From positions 2,790,001 to 2,854,000 of the forward strand of contig NZ_AP022595.1 in NCBI RefSeq assembly GCF_010731875.1: 64,000 nucleotides of DNA, given 5' to 3'. Positions 39,030 through 49,600 of the stretch are shown here, piece by piece (the stretch's first letter is position 1; each line of letters begins with the position of its first letter). The DNA is from Mycolicibacterium sarraceniae (GTDB taxonomy: Bacteria; Actinomycetota; Actinomycetes; Mycobacteriales; Mycobacteriaceae). Both the position numbers and the translations under genes were made by a program. The notes below the pieces were generated by a model. That model was given only the letters and a program-made list of their open reading frames with translations, was not told the DNA's origin and searched no databases.

Positions 39030-39704
39030 ATGTCCCAACCATCCACCAGCGTCAACCGCCTGCCCGAGAAACAGAACACCTCGCGGCACAGGCTCGACGA
39101 GCTGCTCGACGCAACACCGCTGGCGACGATCGCGTTGATCCGCGACGGACACCCGGTGATCTTTCCGATCGGCTTCGCCCGGATCGACGACGAACTGGTC
39201 ATCCACGGATCGACGGGCTCGCCCTGGATGCGTCAACTGGCCGGTGGCGCGGCCGCCGCGGTCTCGGTGACCGCACTCGACGGAGTTCTGGTGGCGCGCA
39301 GCGGATTCGAGTCCTCCTTTCAGTTCCGCAGTGCGGTGCTGTTCGGGACGTTCGAGCCGATTCCCGATGCCGACAAGGTGTCCTACCTGGAGACACTGAC
39401 CGATACGTTCATCCCGGGCAGGGTGGCCGAACTTCGGGCCAATTCCCGCAAAGAGCTCGCCGCGACGATGGCGCTGCGGATGGCTATCACGGGCGATAAC
39501 TGGTCGCTCAAGATCGGTGACGGGTGGCCCGATGACGAGGATGACGATGTCGCCGCCGGGGCATGGGCCGGGGTGGTTCCGTTGACCACGGTCTACGGCG
39601 AGCCGCAGCGTGCACCGGACTGCGATCCCGCGACCCCGGTACCGCCGTCGGTCAGTGCGATGGTTGGTGAGCTGTCGAACCGCCGGGGGAGACAGCTTCG
39701 CTAG
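39030..39704 (+). CDS. Pyridoxamine 5'-phosphate oxidase-like split-barrel flavoprotein (NimA-like)
   Basis: A 224-aa protein with the FMN-binding split-barrel signature: LDATPLATIALIRDGHPVIFPIGFARIDDELVIHG and a TALDGVLVARSGFESSFQFRSAVLFG segment, as in the 5-nitroimidazole-resistance (NimA)-related group. It would bind FMN or a deazaflavin and reduce or sense a small molecule. The ATG at 39030 is 4 bases after the lactate monooxygenase stop, so both are in one operon. Specific function unknown. Confidence 0.85.
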   Translation: MSQPSTSVNRLPEKQNTSRHRLDELLDATPLATIALIRDGHPVIFPIGFARIDDELVIHGSTGSPWMRQLAGGAAAAVSVTALDGVLVARSGFESSFQFRSAVLFGTFEPIPDADKVSYLETLTDTFIPGRVAELRANSRKELAATMALRMAITGDNWSLKIGDGWPDDEDDDVAAGAWAGVVPLTTVYGEPQRAPDCDPATPVPPSVSAMVGELSNRRGRQLR

Positions 39705-39916
39705 CAAGCGTTTTGGGACGAAGGACGAAGCTGAACGCCAGCGCGATGACGCCGATGGCCACGCACCCGGTGCTTCGTCGGATGCCTGTAGCACACGCGA
39801 CATCAGTGGCGTGTGTGTCACAGCGCTGCAGATGATTCCGTAGACCACCATCAGATTCCGCGGCTGCCCGGCAAATTGCATGCCTCGTATGTGACCGCAC
39901 CGTCCGATGTGCGGTG

Positions 39917-40060
39917 TCACCGCCCCCACGGACCCAGCAGTGTGCGCCAAAAGTTCCGGAATGACTCGGGGAAGACGATGTCTTCGGTGTGGTGCTGCCG
40001 CGGTTCGATTTCCGGTTTCTTGGGGCGGCCCTGGTCATCGGTGTCGTCGCGCTCAACCAC
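39917..40060 (-). CDS. Small hypothetical protein (47 aa), coupled to the gene upstream
   Basis: A GTG at 40060 starts a 47-codon frame: VVERDDTDDQGRPKKPEIEP, then a region with HTEDIVFPES and an aromatic tail FRNFWRTLLGPWGR. It is acidic/charged at the front and amphipathic at the end. The start overlaps the last 8 bases of the upstream small secreted-protein gene, and a GGAGAAG ribosome site sits just before it. The tidy coupling and sensible composition support a real small gene. Function unknown. Confidence 0.55.
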   Translation of the reverse strand: MVERDDTDDQGRPKKPEIEPRQHHTEDIVFPESFRNFWRTLLGPWGR

Positions 40061-40325
40061 AGTCTTCTCCCTCGACTAGCGCCGGCCGGGCCCGAAAGGC
40101 CCTGGACCCAGCGGGCCCGACGCCGGCAGGGCCGATATAGCGGCACGGGTTGACGTACACGTTCACATCGTCGTAGTACTCGCACTGGTTGGTTTCCCAG
40201 TTGAAATACGTCCCGGCCCCGCAGCCATCATCGGCTGAACGTATTGGCGCCCGCGATATTCCGGTGAAGGGCAGCGATGTCACCGCCACGGCGCGGGCGG
40301 CGAGTCGCCCGCTTGGATTGCGCAT
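40053..40325 (-). CDS. Small Cys-containing exported protein (hypothetical)
   Basis: A 90-aa protein. The first ~30 residues are a weak, Ala/Arg-containing leader and look worn for a signal peptide. The mature part, DDGCGAGTYFNWETNQCEYY and VNVYVNPCRYIGPAG, has three Cys and a Gly/Pro/Ala tail ending in EGEDCG, the style of small secreted mycobacterial proteins. It overlaps the 47-aa gene that follows. If the leader has decayed the gene may no longer export its product. Family unknown to me. Confidence 0.6.
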   Translation of the reverse strand: MRNPSGRLAARAVAVTSLPFTGISRAPIRSADDGCGAGTYFNWETNQCEYYDDVNVYVNPCRYIGPAGVGPAGSRAFRARPALVEGEDCG

Positions 40326-40398
40326 GTGGCCCCCACTTTCGCCGACCGGTGTCTCACCGTATCGAACGACGAGGGTGGCGTCAGGAAAACCCGCGGGG

Positions 40399-40629
40399 CT
40401 AGGCCCGCAACCGGGTGCTCGGGTGCCCGGCGACCGCGGACAGCCATTCCGCGCTGATGCTCAGATCGTCGAGCTGGCGGTCGATCCCGTCGATGTGGTC
40501 GGACATATCGCGTAACTGCCTCGCCACCTCAGCCCGCTGCATCACAAGTCTCGCCCGCACGCGCTCGAGCATCGCCAACAAGGCCTGAGCCTCCGAGCGC
40601 GTCGGGGTATTTGCGGTGGTTGCCGTCAT
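40399..40629 (-). CDS. Small coiled-coil protein (hypothetical)
   Basis: A 76-aa protein from the ATG at 40629 (MTATTANTPTRSEAQ). It is almost wholly helical: ALLAMLERVRARLVMQ and QLRDMSDHIDGIDRQLDDL give a heptad-like pattern, so a short coiled coil is expected. There is no signal peptide or known domain. The longer open frame to 40734 reads as Arg/Pro-rich non-coding sequence over the amine-oxidase remnant and is rejected. Confidence 0.5.
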   Translation of the reverse strand: MTATTANTPTRSEAQALLAMLERVRARLVMQRAEVARQLRDMSDHIDGIDRQLDDLSISAEWLSAVAGHPSTRLRA

Positions 40630-40667
40630 CGGCGTCCAGGCTGTTGGCAGCAGGCGCCGCGAAACCC

Positions 40668-41394
40668 CTAGCCGAGGATCCGGTCGGCTTCCCGCTGACC
40701 GCTGAGATGAGCGCCGTGGACGGTGCCGAACCACTCGGGGTTGGTGGCTTCGCCCGCGAACAACAGACGTTCGCCGACCGGCTCGCCCAGCGCGTGCATA
40801 TCGTCAGGGCTGGACCCGACGGCGATGAAACTGTATGAGCCACGGGCGTATTGATCTGTGCCCCACCGGGTCACGATCGATCCGGTGGGGGTTGGCGCAT
40901 CGATGGCAGTAAGCAATTCGGTCACCGCGGACTGATCGGACAGCGATTCGCGCAACCACGGCCTGGCCGCCCCGTAGCCTCACGAGCAGCGGCTTACCGG
41001 CGAACACCAGCCCGTTGGCCAGATCGGTGACCGGTTGGTTGTTGCCGACCAGTCCGATCATCGGGGTGGACTCGGGCCAGAACGGCTTCTCGAAGGCGAC
41101 GACCACCTTGTTGAGCAGTCCGAATCCGAGCTTCTCGATGGCGTGGCACTTGGCCTCGAGAAGCGGTGGGTCGAAGGCGATGCTTCCGCCGATCCGGTCG
41201 CGAGCCTCGACAACGGTGACGCGCACACCGGCGTCGGCCAGTCGCCGGGCCGCCGCCAGGCCGGCGAAGCCAGCGCCGACGATCACGACGTGGTCGCCGC
41301 CCTTCTCATCCGCGCTGCCACATCCTGGGAGCAGAGGCACCGCTGCGAGCGCACCGAAACCCAGCATGAACCCGCGCCGCGCGACCGAACGCAT
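40668..41394 (-). pseudogene. Deleted and frameshifted flavin monoamine oxidase
   Basis: The 5' end (41394) codes for a twin-Arg-like leader (RSVARRGFMLGFGALAAVPLLPGC) and the FAD fold VVIVGAGFAGLAAARRLADAGVRVTVVEARDRIGG. It then jumps straight to the late substrate-domain segment GLLNKVVVAFEKPFWP. Around 40,955 the frame shifts, and the C-terminal GERLLFAGEATNPEWFGTVHGAHLSG continues to 40668. A whole enzyme has ~440 residues; only ~240 codons remain. Both the internal deletion and the frameshift make it non-functional. Confidence 0.8.
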
Positions 41395-41582
41395 AGCGGT
41401 GACGTTAGCGGAGTAAAACCGGCGGTCACGTCACATTCGCCGATGTCCCGCCACGGTTCGGCGCGTGAATCCCGCTGACTTTTGCTAAGCACTAACGGTG
41501 CAACCCACGTCGAGTGACTCCACGGTCGAACCGTCAGCCCGTAATCCCGTGCCTGCGGTCGTTGAGCGCCACACCCCTCGAC

Positions 41583-41780
41583 CAATCTCGCGGTGACGTG
41601 GTCGAGGAACGGCTCGAACGGATCCGGGCCCGACCGAGCCCGCACCCCCGGCGTGCCGCCGCCGGCCAGGTATTTGCGGACCGTCTTGCGGTCGAACCCG
41701 GTGTGTTTGGCGATCGCCGGGATCGTCCAACCACGTCTGCGCAGGGCGGTTAACTCCACATCGGTCTCTCCTGTGAGCAT
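41583..41780 (-). mobile_element. IS21-family transposase (IstA) N-terminal remnant
   Basis: From an ATG at 41780 the protein reads MLTGETDVELTALRRRGWTIPAIA, then TGFDRKTVRKYLAGG, the helix-turn-helix start of IstA transposases. Similarity ends after ~66 codons (DHVTARL), and the catalytic DDE core and the istB gene are absent. It is a 5' stub pointing away from the Pfa operon. With the adjacent repeat ends it marks an old insertion at the border of the lipid cluster. Confidence 0.7.
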
Positions 41781-41871
41781 GCGAAAGAGGGCCTCCTTCG
41801 CCAGCGCTGCAGGCGTTTGACACCACCAGCATCGAGGCAGGTCCGCCCATCTCGGCGGGGCCCCACAGGTA

Positions 41872-41911
41872 GGGAGTTTCGATGAACGAAAGTGGGGAAT
41901 TTCAGTGAGCG
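41872..41911. repeat. Two imperfect direct repeats, probable IS21 terminal repeats
   Basis: GGGAGTTTCGATGAACG (41872-41888) and GGGAATTTCAGTGAGCG (41895-41911) match at 13 of 17 positions. IS21-type elements carry several such short repeats at their ends, and these lie just upstream of the IstA remnant's start. They also run into the first possible start codon of the Pfa enoyl-reductase frame. Confidence 0.5.
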
Positions 41912-42048
41912 CGATCAAGTTCGGCAACGACGCTGACACGCGGCAACGTAGGATCCCCGCAGAGAGTTACCCGCGGGTAGGTCGCTGGCCGCGTCAACGT
42001 GTTCTAAAACCAGGATTTGTCGAGCGCGTAAAGCTAGAGTCGCTGCTC

Positions 42049-43659
42049 ATGCAGGCCACCTTGGCTAACGCTCATCCGACGAATGGCACCTCTGTAGCGC
42101 TGCTTGATCGACCCGACGTCGGCGACGCACTGGCAGCAATTCGGAGGCCGGTTGCCGTCGTGAACTCGGTCCAGGGGCCGCGCGCTGTACTCCTCGACGG
42201 CGGCGGGGAACTTACGCCCGAGGTCCTGAGCCAGGGCCTGCTTGCCGTCTTGCCGGCGATCTATCCCGAATGGCTCGGCGAGCGTAGTTTCACCGCGACC
42301 CACGGTGTGCGATTTCCCTATGTCGTCGGCGAGATGGCCCGCGGCATCGCGACGCCGCAGATGACCGTCGAGGGTGTGCGCGCCGGCGTGATGGCGTTCT
42401 ACGGCAGTGCCGGATTGGACCTCGCCACCGTCGAAGCGGGTGTGCTGGAGATTCAGGCCGCCCTGGGCCGGGACTCCGCCGGTTGGGGTGCCAACCTGAT
42501 CCACAACGTCCAGAGCGACGGCGTCGAATTGGCGACCGTCGATCTGTTCCATCGCCTCGGTGTCCGCTACGTGTCCGCGTCGGCGTTCATGCGTCTCACG
42601 CCCGCGGTTGTCCTCTACGCCGCAAAAGGTCTGCGTCGCGACGCGCACGGGCAGGTCGTTCGGGCCGGCCATATCTTCGCGAAGGTCTCCCGCGATGAGG
42701 TCGCCCGCCAGTTCCTCTCGCCCGCACCGGAAGCGATGCTGAGCACGCTGGTCGCCGAAGGCCGTCTCACCGCCGAGGAAGCCGCGCTCGCGAGCCGGAT
42801 CCCGATTGCGGAAGACATCACCGCCGAAGCGGATTCGGGCGGGCATACCGACAACCGCGCGCTGACCGTGCTGCTTCCGCGACTGATCAGCCTGCGCGAC
42901 GACATCGCCGCCGCCTACGGCTACTCAGTTCTGCCGCGCGTCGGAGCAGCCGGCGGGCTGGGTACCCCGGCCGCCGTCGCCGCCGCGTTCGCCGCAGGCG
43001 CGGCCTATGTGTTGACCGGTTCGGTCAACCAGTCGGCGGTGGAGAGTGGGTTGTCACCCGACGCGCGAACCCTGCTGGGGCTGGCGGAATCCACCGATGT
43101 GGCGATGGCGCCCGCCGCCGATATGTTCGAAATGGGCGTGACCGTGCAGGTTCTCAAGCGCGGCACGATGTTCGCCCAGCGCGGGCACCGCCTGGCTGAC
43201 TTCTATCGCCGCTACTCCTCTCTCGAGGAAGCCCCTGCGGAGGAGTTGGCGAGCCTCGAAAAGACGGTCCTCGGGCGCAGTGTCGCCGACATCTGGGCGG
43301 ATACCGAGGCGTTCTTCGCCAAGAGCGATCCACACCAGGTGGAGCGCGCTGCGGCGGACCCCAGACATCGCATGGCCCTGGTATTTCGCTGGTACCTGTT
43401 CACGGGTTCGCAGTGGGCGCGCGACGGTAACACTGAACGCCGCGCTGACTACCAGATCTGGTGTGGTCCAGCGATGGGAGCCTTCAACCAATGGGTGCGG
43501 GGAAGTTTCCTCGAGCCGGTGGAGGCGCGCACGGTTCGCCAGATCGCCCTCAATCTCCTTGAGGGCGCGGCAACTGTGACACGAGCCGGGCAGCTTCGCG
43601 CTTCGGGCGTCGCGATGCCGCCTTCCGCCTTTGATTTCCGTCCACGTCCCCTCGGATAA
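42049..43659 (+). CDS. PfaD-type trans-acting enoyl reductase
   Basis: A 536-aa FMN TIM-barrel protein of the 2-nitropropane-dioxygenase-like PfaD family, the trans enoyl reductase of polyunsaturated fatty acid synthases. Typical blocks are IATPQMTVEGVRAGVM, GWGANLIHNV, RYVSASAFMRLTPAVV, the ADSGGHTDNR motif and RVGAAGGLGTP with AYVLTGSVNQ. The length matches free-standing PfaD. I use the ATG at 42049; the frame is open back to a GTG at 41905, but that stretch lies in IS21 end sequence. It reduces selected enoyl-ACP intermediates, so it helps decide which double bonds survive. The next gene starts 8 bp downstream. Confidence 0.9.
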   Translation: MQATLANAHPTNGTSVALLDRPDVGDALAAIRRPVAVVNSVQGPRAVLLDGGGELTPEVLSQGLLAVLPAIYPEWLGERSFTATHGVRFPYVVGEMARGIATPQMTVEGVRAGVMAFYGSAGLDLATVEAGVLEIQAALGRDSAGWGANLIHNVQSDGVELATVDLFHRLGVRYVSASAFMRLTPAVVLYAAKGLRRDAHGQVVRAGHIFAKVSRDEVARQFLSPAPEAMLSTLVAEGRLTAEEAALASRIPIAEDITAEADSGGHTDNRALTVLLPRLISLRDDIAAAYGYSVLPRVGAAGGLGTPAAVAAAFAAGAAYVLTGSVNQSAVESGLSPDARTLLGLAESTDVAMAPAADMFEMGVTVQVLKRGTMFAQRGHRLADFYRRYSSLEEAPAEELASLEKTVLGRSVADIWADTEAFFAKSDPHQVERAAADPRHRMALVFRWYLFTGSQWARDGNTERRADYQIWCGPAMGAFNQWVRGSFLEPVEARTVRQIALNLLEGAATVTRAGQLRASGVAMPPSAFDFRPRPLG

Positions 43660-43667
43660 GGGTCACC

Positions 43668-46600
43668 TTGACTGACAACACGCACCAGCCCTCTGCCACT
43701 CCGATCGCGGTGGTCGCCATGTCGGCGATCTACCCGGGCGAGTCGGGGCTCACCGGCTTCTGGCGCACCATCACCGCGGGCCGCGACGCCATCAGCGAGG
43801 TACCGCCCTCGCACTGGTTGATCGAGGATTACTTCGACGCCGACCCGAAAGTGCCGGACAAGACCTACTGCAAGCGCGGCGGCTTCATCGACCCCGTGGA
43901 CTTCGATCCGGTGAAATTCGGCCTGCCCCCCAACGCATTACCGTCGACTGATACCGGGCAGATCCTCGCGCTGATCGCCGCCAGGCAGCTGCTCGACGAG
44001 GTGCAGCGCGAAGGTGTGGAGGTTGACCTGGACCGGGTCGACGTGGTGCTCGGGGTTGCCTCGACCACCGAGCTGGTGGTGCAGATGGGTTCGCGGATGC
44101 AGCGGCCGATTTGGCGTAAAGCACTGCTGGAGAACGGCTTACCCGAGGACGAGGCAGACGAGATCTGCCAGGACATCGCCGATCACTATGTGCCGTGGCA
44201 GGAGAGCACGTTCCCCGGTCTGCTCGGCAATGTCATCGCCGGTCGCGTGGCTAACCGTCTCAACCTCGGTGGCGCCAACTTCGTCACCGATGCCGCCTGC
44301 GCCAGTTCGCTTTCGGCGCTGCAGTCGGCGTTGCACCGGCTGTATCTGCACGAGTCGGATGTGGTGCTAACCGGTGGGGTCGACGCACTCAACGACGTGA
44401 TGATGTACATGTGCTTCTCCAAGACACCGGCATTCTCGGCGACCGGTGACTGCCGGCCGTTCTCCGCGGGTGCCGACGGCACGATCATCGGTGAGGGTGT
44501 CGGCATGGTGGCGCTCAAGCGCCTCGCCGATGCCGAGCGCGACGGGGACCAGATCCATGCGGTTATCTGCGGCCTGGGTTCCTCCTCCGACGGCCGCGCG
44601 TCCAGCGTCTACGCGCCGCGGTCCGAGGGGCAGGCCAAGGCACTCCGGCGCGCCTACGAGCGCGCCGGCTACGACCCGTCGACGGTCGAACTCGTCGAGG
44701 CGCACGGCACCGCGACCAAAGCCGGCGACGTCGCCGAATTCGCGGGGCTGAAGTCGGTATTCACCGACAGCTCGGCCCGAATCGCACTAGGGTCGGTGAA
44801 ATCCCAGATCGGCCATACCAAGGCAGCCGCCGGTGCCGCGGGGCTCATCAAAGCCGTTCTTGCGCTGCAGCATTCGACGCTCCCGGGCACTCTGAAGGTA
44901 GATCGCCCCAACCCTTCAATGGGGATCGAGGAGTCACCGTTCTACGTCAACGCGCAGACCCGGCCCTGGGTGCGTAAGAGCGACCAGCCCCGACGGGCAT
45001 CGGTCAGCTCCTTCGGTTTCGGCGGCAGTAACTTCCACGTGACACTGGAGGAATACCAGGGCGAGCATCGCGCCAAGCGGCTGCGGGCTCTGCCCAGTGA
45101 GCTTGTGGCGCTCAGCGCACCGTCGGAGGCCGAGCTGCAGAAGCGGGCCGCAGACATCGTGACGGCCGCCCGCTCCGGCGAGAGCCTTGCCCGTATTGCT
45201 TTCGAGGCCGCCGAGGAATTCGATGCGTCCCAGCCCGCACGAGCGGGGCTGGTTGCCACCGATGCCGAATCGCTTGGCGTCGTAGCTGAACGGCTGCGCA
45301 GCGCGCTGGCCGACGGTAAGGCCGCTGAGCTCAAGGACGCGAACATCGCCGTCGGTTTCGGACCGGCACGCGAAGGTAAGACGGCATTCCTGTTCCCGGG
45401 CCAGGGCAGCCAGTATGTCGGTATGGGGGCCGATCTTGCGCTGAGCTTCCCGGAAGCGCTCGCGGTGTGGGATGGGCTCGAAGGTGATCTGATCGAGTTG
45501 GCCGGTGTTGTCTTCCCGGAGCCCGCCTTCGAAGCGTCCGCGGCAGACGCGCAGAAAAAAGAGCTCACCGCGATGGCCAACGCGCAGCCGGCCATCGCCG
45601 TAACCAGCCTGGCTCAGCTTGCGCTGCTTGATGTCCTGGGTGTCGGTGCCACGGCGGCCGCCGGCCACAGCTTCGGTGAGGTCACCGCGCTGGCCGCGGC
45701 TGGCGTCCTGCCCACCGAGCGTCTCGTCGAGACTGCGCGGATGCGCGGCACGCTGATGAACGAAGCGGGCCAGGGCAAGGACGGCGCGATGCTGGCGGTC
45801 TCGGCGACCGCCGATGAGGTGCGCGCGTTGCTGGCCACCCAACCGGAATCGGGATCGCTGGTCATCGCCAACGACAATGCGCCCAAGCAGGTGGTGCTGG
45901 CCGGCTACGACTCCGATATCGGATGGGCACAGAACGCGGCAAAAGCGAAGGGCTGGACGGCGGTTCGGTTGCCGGTGGCCTCGGCATTCCACTCCGAGAT
46001 CGTGGCCGCGAGTTCGGCACCGTTGACGTCGTACCTGAAGACGCTGAAGATCGGGCAGCCGAATTTCCCGGTCTACGCGAACGCCACGGCGCAGCCGTAC
46101 GGTGAGGACGTTGCCGAACAACTCGGCAATCAGGTTGCGCAGATGGTGCGCTTCCGAGAAATGATCGAGACGATGTCGCGCGACGGGGTGACCCGCTTCG
46201 TGGAGGTTGGACCCGGACGGGTTCTGACCGGTCTTGTCGGGAAGATCCTCGGCTCGGCACCACACATCGCGGTGGCGCTGGACGACCCGAAGGCCGACGG
46301 GCTCCGCGGCTGGCATCGGGGACTGGCCGCGCTGGCCGCCGACGGTGTGGCACTCGACCTCGTCGCGCTATTTGATCACTACGCCGAGCCGGCGAAATTC
46401 GTTGTGCCGCCCAAGCATGCCGTCAAGGTCGGCGGAGCTAACCTTGGTAAGCCGTACCCGCCCGCGGACGGCAAGGTTTCGATCACGCCCAAGCGCACGC
46501 GGGTGAGCGCGCCGAGCGCACCGCTGGCAGTGGCATCTGCATCGGTAGCGAAACAAGCACCCGCGCCGGCGGTACAGCGGATGGAGACACCCGCGGGCTC

Positions 46601-49600
46601 CGCGCCCGCGCCGGTGGCCCAAGCCCAGCCGTCGGTGGTTCAGCAGCAGGTGCCGGTTCAGGCACAGGTTGCTGAAGCTATTGCGGTTCCGGTGTCGGGC
46701 GATGTGTGGAGCATCATCGACAGCATTCAGAAAGAGACCGCCGAGCAGCACCAGCGCTATATGGACGTGGTGACCCAGAGTCACCAGGCTTTCCTGGACA
46801 TGTCCACTCAGATGATGGCGCATATCGTGGGCGAGTCGGCAACCGTTGCGCAGGTGCCTCGAGCGCTGGCAGCCGTTGCGCCGCAACAGGTTGCCGCGCC
46901 CGCGGTAGCCGCCCCGGTCGTCGCACCCCCGGTGGCCGTCGCACGGGTTGCCGCACCCACCCCGGTTGCCGCACCCGCCCCGGTTGCCGCGCCCGTCGCG
47001 GTTGCCGCACCTGAGGCCGTGGCGCCCGCACCTGTTGCCGCTCCGGTGATTGCGCCGGCTGTGTCGGCTGGTGCTGTGGTGTTGGAGATTGTTTCGGAGA
47101 AGACGGGTTATCCGGTTGACATGCTCGGGTTGGGCATGGAGATGGAAGCCGAGTTGGGGATCGATTCGATCAAGCAGGTCGAGATTTTGGCGGCGTTGCA
47201 GGCGAAGTTCCCTGGCGCTCCGGAGATTCCGGCCTCTGAGCTGTCCGGGTTGCGGACGCTGCAGGATGTGGTGGATACGATCGCGGACTTTGCGCCTGCG
47301 GTATCTGCACCTGCGGCTGTCGGCGCGGTAGCGCCGGCTGTGTCGGCCGGTCCGTCGGCTGGTGCGGTTGTGCTGGAGATCGTGTCGGAGAAGACGGGTT
47401 ATCCGGTTGACATGCTCGGGTTGGGCATGGAGATGGAAGCCGAGCTGGGGATCGATTCGATCAAGCAGGTCGAGATTTTGGCGGCGTTGCAGGCGAAGTT
47501 CCCTGGTGCTCCGGAGATTCCGGCCTCTGAGCTGTCCGGGTTGCGGACGTTGCAGGATGTGGTGGATACGATCGCGGACTTTGCGCCTGCGGTAGCTTCT
47601 CCTGCCGCTCCGGTGATTGCGCCGGCTGTGTCGGCTGGTCCGTCGGCTGGTGCGGTTGTGCTGGAGATCGTGTCGGAGAAGACGGGTTATCCGGTTGACA
47701 TGCTCGGGTTGGGCATGGAGATGGAGGCCGAGCTGGGGATCGATTCGATCAAGCAGGTCGAGATTCTCGCAGCGCTGCAGGCCAAGTTCCCTGGTGCTCC
47801 GGAGATTCCGGCCTCCGAGTTGGCGAACCTGCGCACCCTGCAGGATGTCGTCGACACCGTCTCCGGATTCGCTGCACCTGCCGCTGCCACAGCACCTGCT
47901 GCGGTCGCGGAGCCATCGGTTTCGGCTGGTGCTGTGGTGTTGGAGATTGTGTCGGAGAAGACGGGTTATCCGGTTGACATGCTCGGGTTGGGCATGGAGA
48001 TGGAAGCCGAGCTGGGGATCGATTCGATCAAGCAGGTCGAGATTTTGGCGGCGTTGCAGGCGAAGTTCCCTGGCGCTCCGGAGATTCCGGCGTCGGAACT
48101 CGCGAACCTGCGCACTCTGCAGGATGTGGTCGATACGGTTTCCGGGTTCGCCGCCGACGGTCGCACCGAACAGGCTGCCGCAGTTCAGCATTCAGCGCCT
48201 GAGCCGGAGCTGGTCGCTCTGTCCTGCACCGAGGCGGAGTTTCGGGCTGCCCCGCCCAGCGGGCTGGCGATGGCAGGCCTGCGTGACGGCGTCGTTTTCA
48301 TCACCCGTGAAGACCCTGCCTTCGCCGATGCCCTCCAGCGCTCGCTGAGCTCCCGGGGGATCCAGACGCGGACGGTCGATGAGGCTCCCGCCGAAGCGGG
48401 TGCCGTCATCAGCCTGGCCGCGCTGGCCCCGGCGCGCACACCGGCAGACTGTGTCGCGGTCCATGTGAGTGCGTTTCACGCGGCCCGCAGCGTCGCTAAG
48501 AGCAGCGCGCCGACGCGGCTGTTCGTCACCGTCCAGTCGACCGGTGCCCGGTTCATCGCGGCGGACGTCCCGGTCGGTGTTGCGAGCCTGGTGAAGACCG
48601 CCGGCTGGGAATGGCCCAACGCTTCGGTACGGGCCGTCGATATGGAAACCCTCGACGCCGAACGGCTGACGGCCGAGCTGCTGGCAGGTGGCAGCGGTAT
48701 CGAGGTCGCCCTGCGTGCTGATGGCACCCGGCTGGTTGCCGTCGACGACATCGAATCCTTAGTCGGCGAAGGGGAGGCGATCAGTGTCACCCCGGGCGGC
48801 GTGGTCGTCGTCACCGGTGGTGCTCGTGGCGTCACGGCGGAGTCGGCCCTGGCGCTGGCCAAGCGTTATGGCCTGCGGCTGGCTCTCCTCGGACGCACGC
48901 CCCTGCGTGAGTTCACCGGCGACGAGCCGACGGGTACCACCGCAGCCGAGATCGCCACCGCGTTGGCAGCATCGGCACGGGCTCGTGGCGAGCAGCTCAG
49001 CCTCTCGCAGGCCCGGGCGCAAGCCGAAAGCCTGCTCGCCGAGCGGGAGGTTCGCGCCACCCTGTCGACCGCAGAGCGGCAAGGCACCCCGGCCCGCTAC
49101 TTCGCGGCCAGCATCACCGACGACGCCGCACTGCGCAGTGTGCTCGACGAGGTTCGGCAGAACTTCGGTCCGATCGTCGGCGTCGTCCACGGTGCCGGCG
49201 TACTGGCCGACAAGCGCCTCGAAGACCTCGACGACGATGGGTTCGTCAAGGTGTTCACCACCAAACTCGTTGGTGCAGAAGCATTGCTGGATGCAACGGC
49301 AACCGACGAACTGCGCTTCATCTCGCTGTTCTCCTCGATCGCGGCACGGGCCGGAAATCCCGGGCAGTCCGCGTACGCGTCGGCCAATGCGGCCCTGGAG
49401 GCCATCGCGGCCCGGGAAGCCGCTCGCCGTAACGGCGAGTGCGTGGTGCGTGCGTTTGGCTGGGGCCCCTGGGATGGCGGGATGGTCGACGCGACGTTGA
49501 AGAGCCGGTTCCTCGCCGGCGGTGTGGGTGTCATCCCGATCGCTGAGGGTGCCCAGTTCTTCGCCGACCATGCGTTGTGCCGGTCGTCGGCCACCGCGGT

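Noticed and set aside
39652..39800. Membrane-like tail (GCVAIGVIALAFSFVLRP) on the minus strand as an MFS gene
   Set aside because: A single short hydrophobic stretch in a frame with no preceding homology; at best a tiny C-terminal remnant.
41905..42048. GTG at 41905 as the true PfaD start
   Set aside because: The extra 48 residues are unlike PfaD N-termini and come from IS21 end sequence; the ATG at 42049 gives the normal family length.
44934..46316. 460-codon minus-strand frame within the Pfa2 KS-AT region
   Set aside because: It lies antisense to well-conserved KS/AT motifs and has no recognisable domain.
47068..48153. CRISPR-like regular spacing of repeats
   Set aside because: The ~280-290-bp period encodes ACP domains in frame; there are no short repeat-spacer units.
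46368..48191. 607-codon minus-strand frame across the ACP repeats
   Set aside because: It is repetitive only because the ACP units on the other strand repeat; the composition (Arg/His/Leu) is that of a shadow frame.
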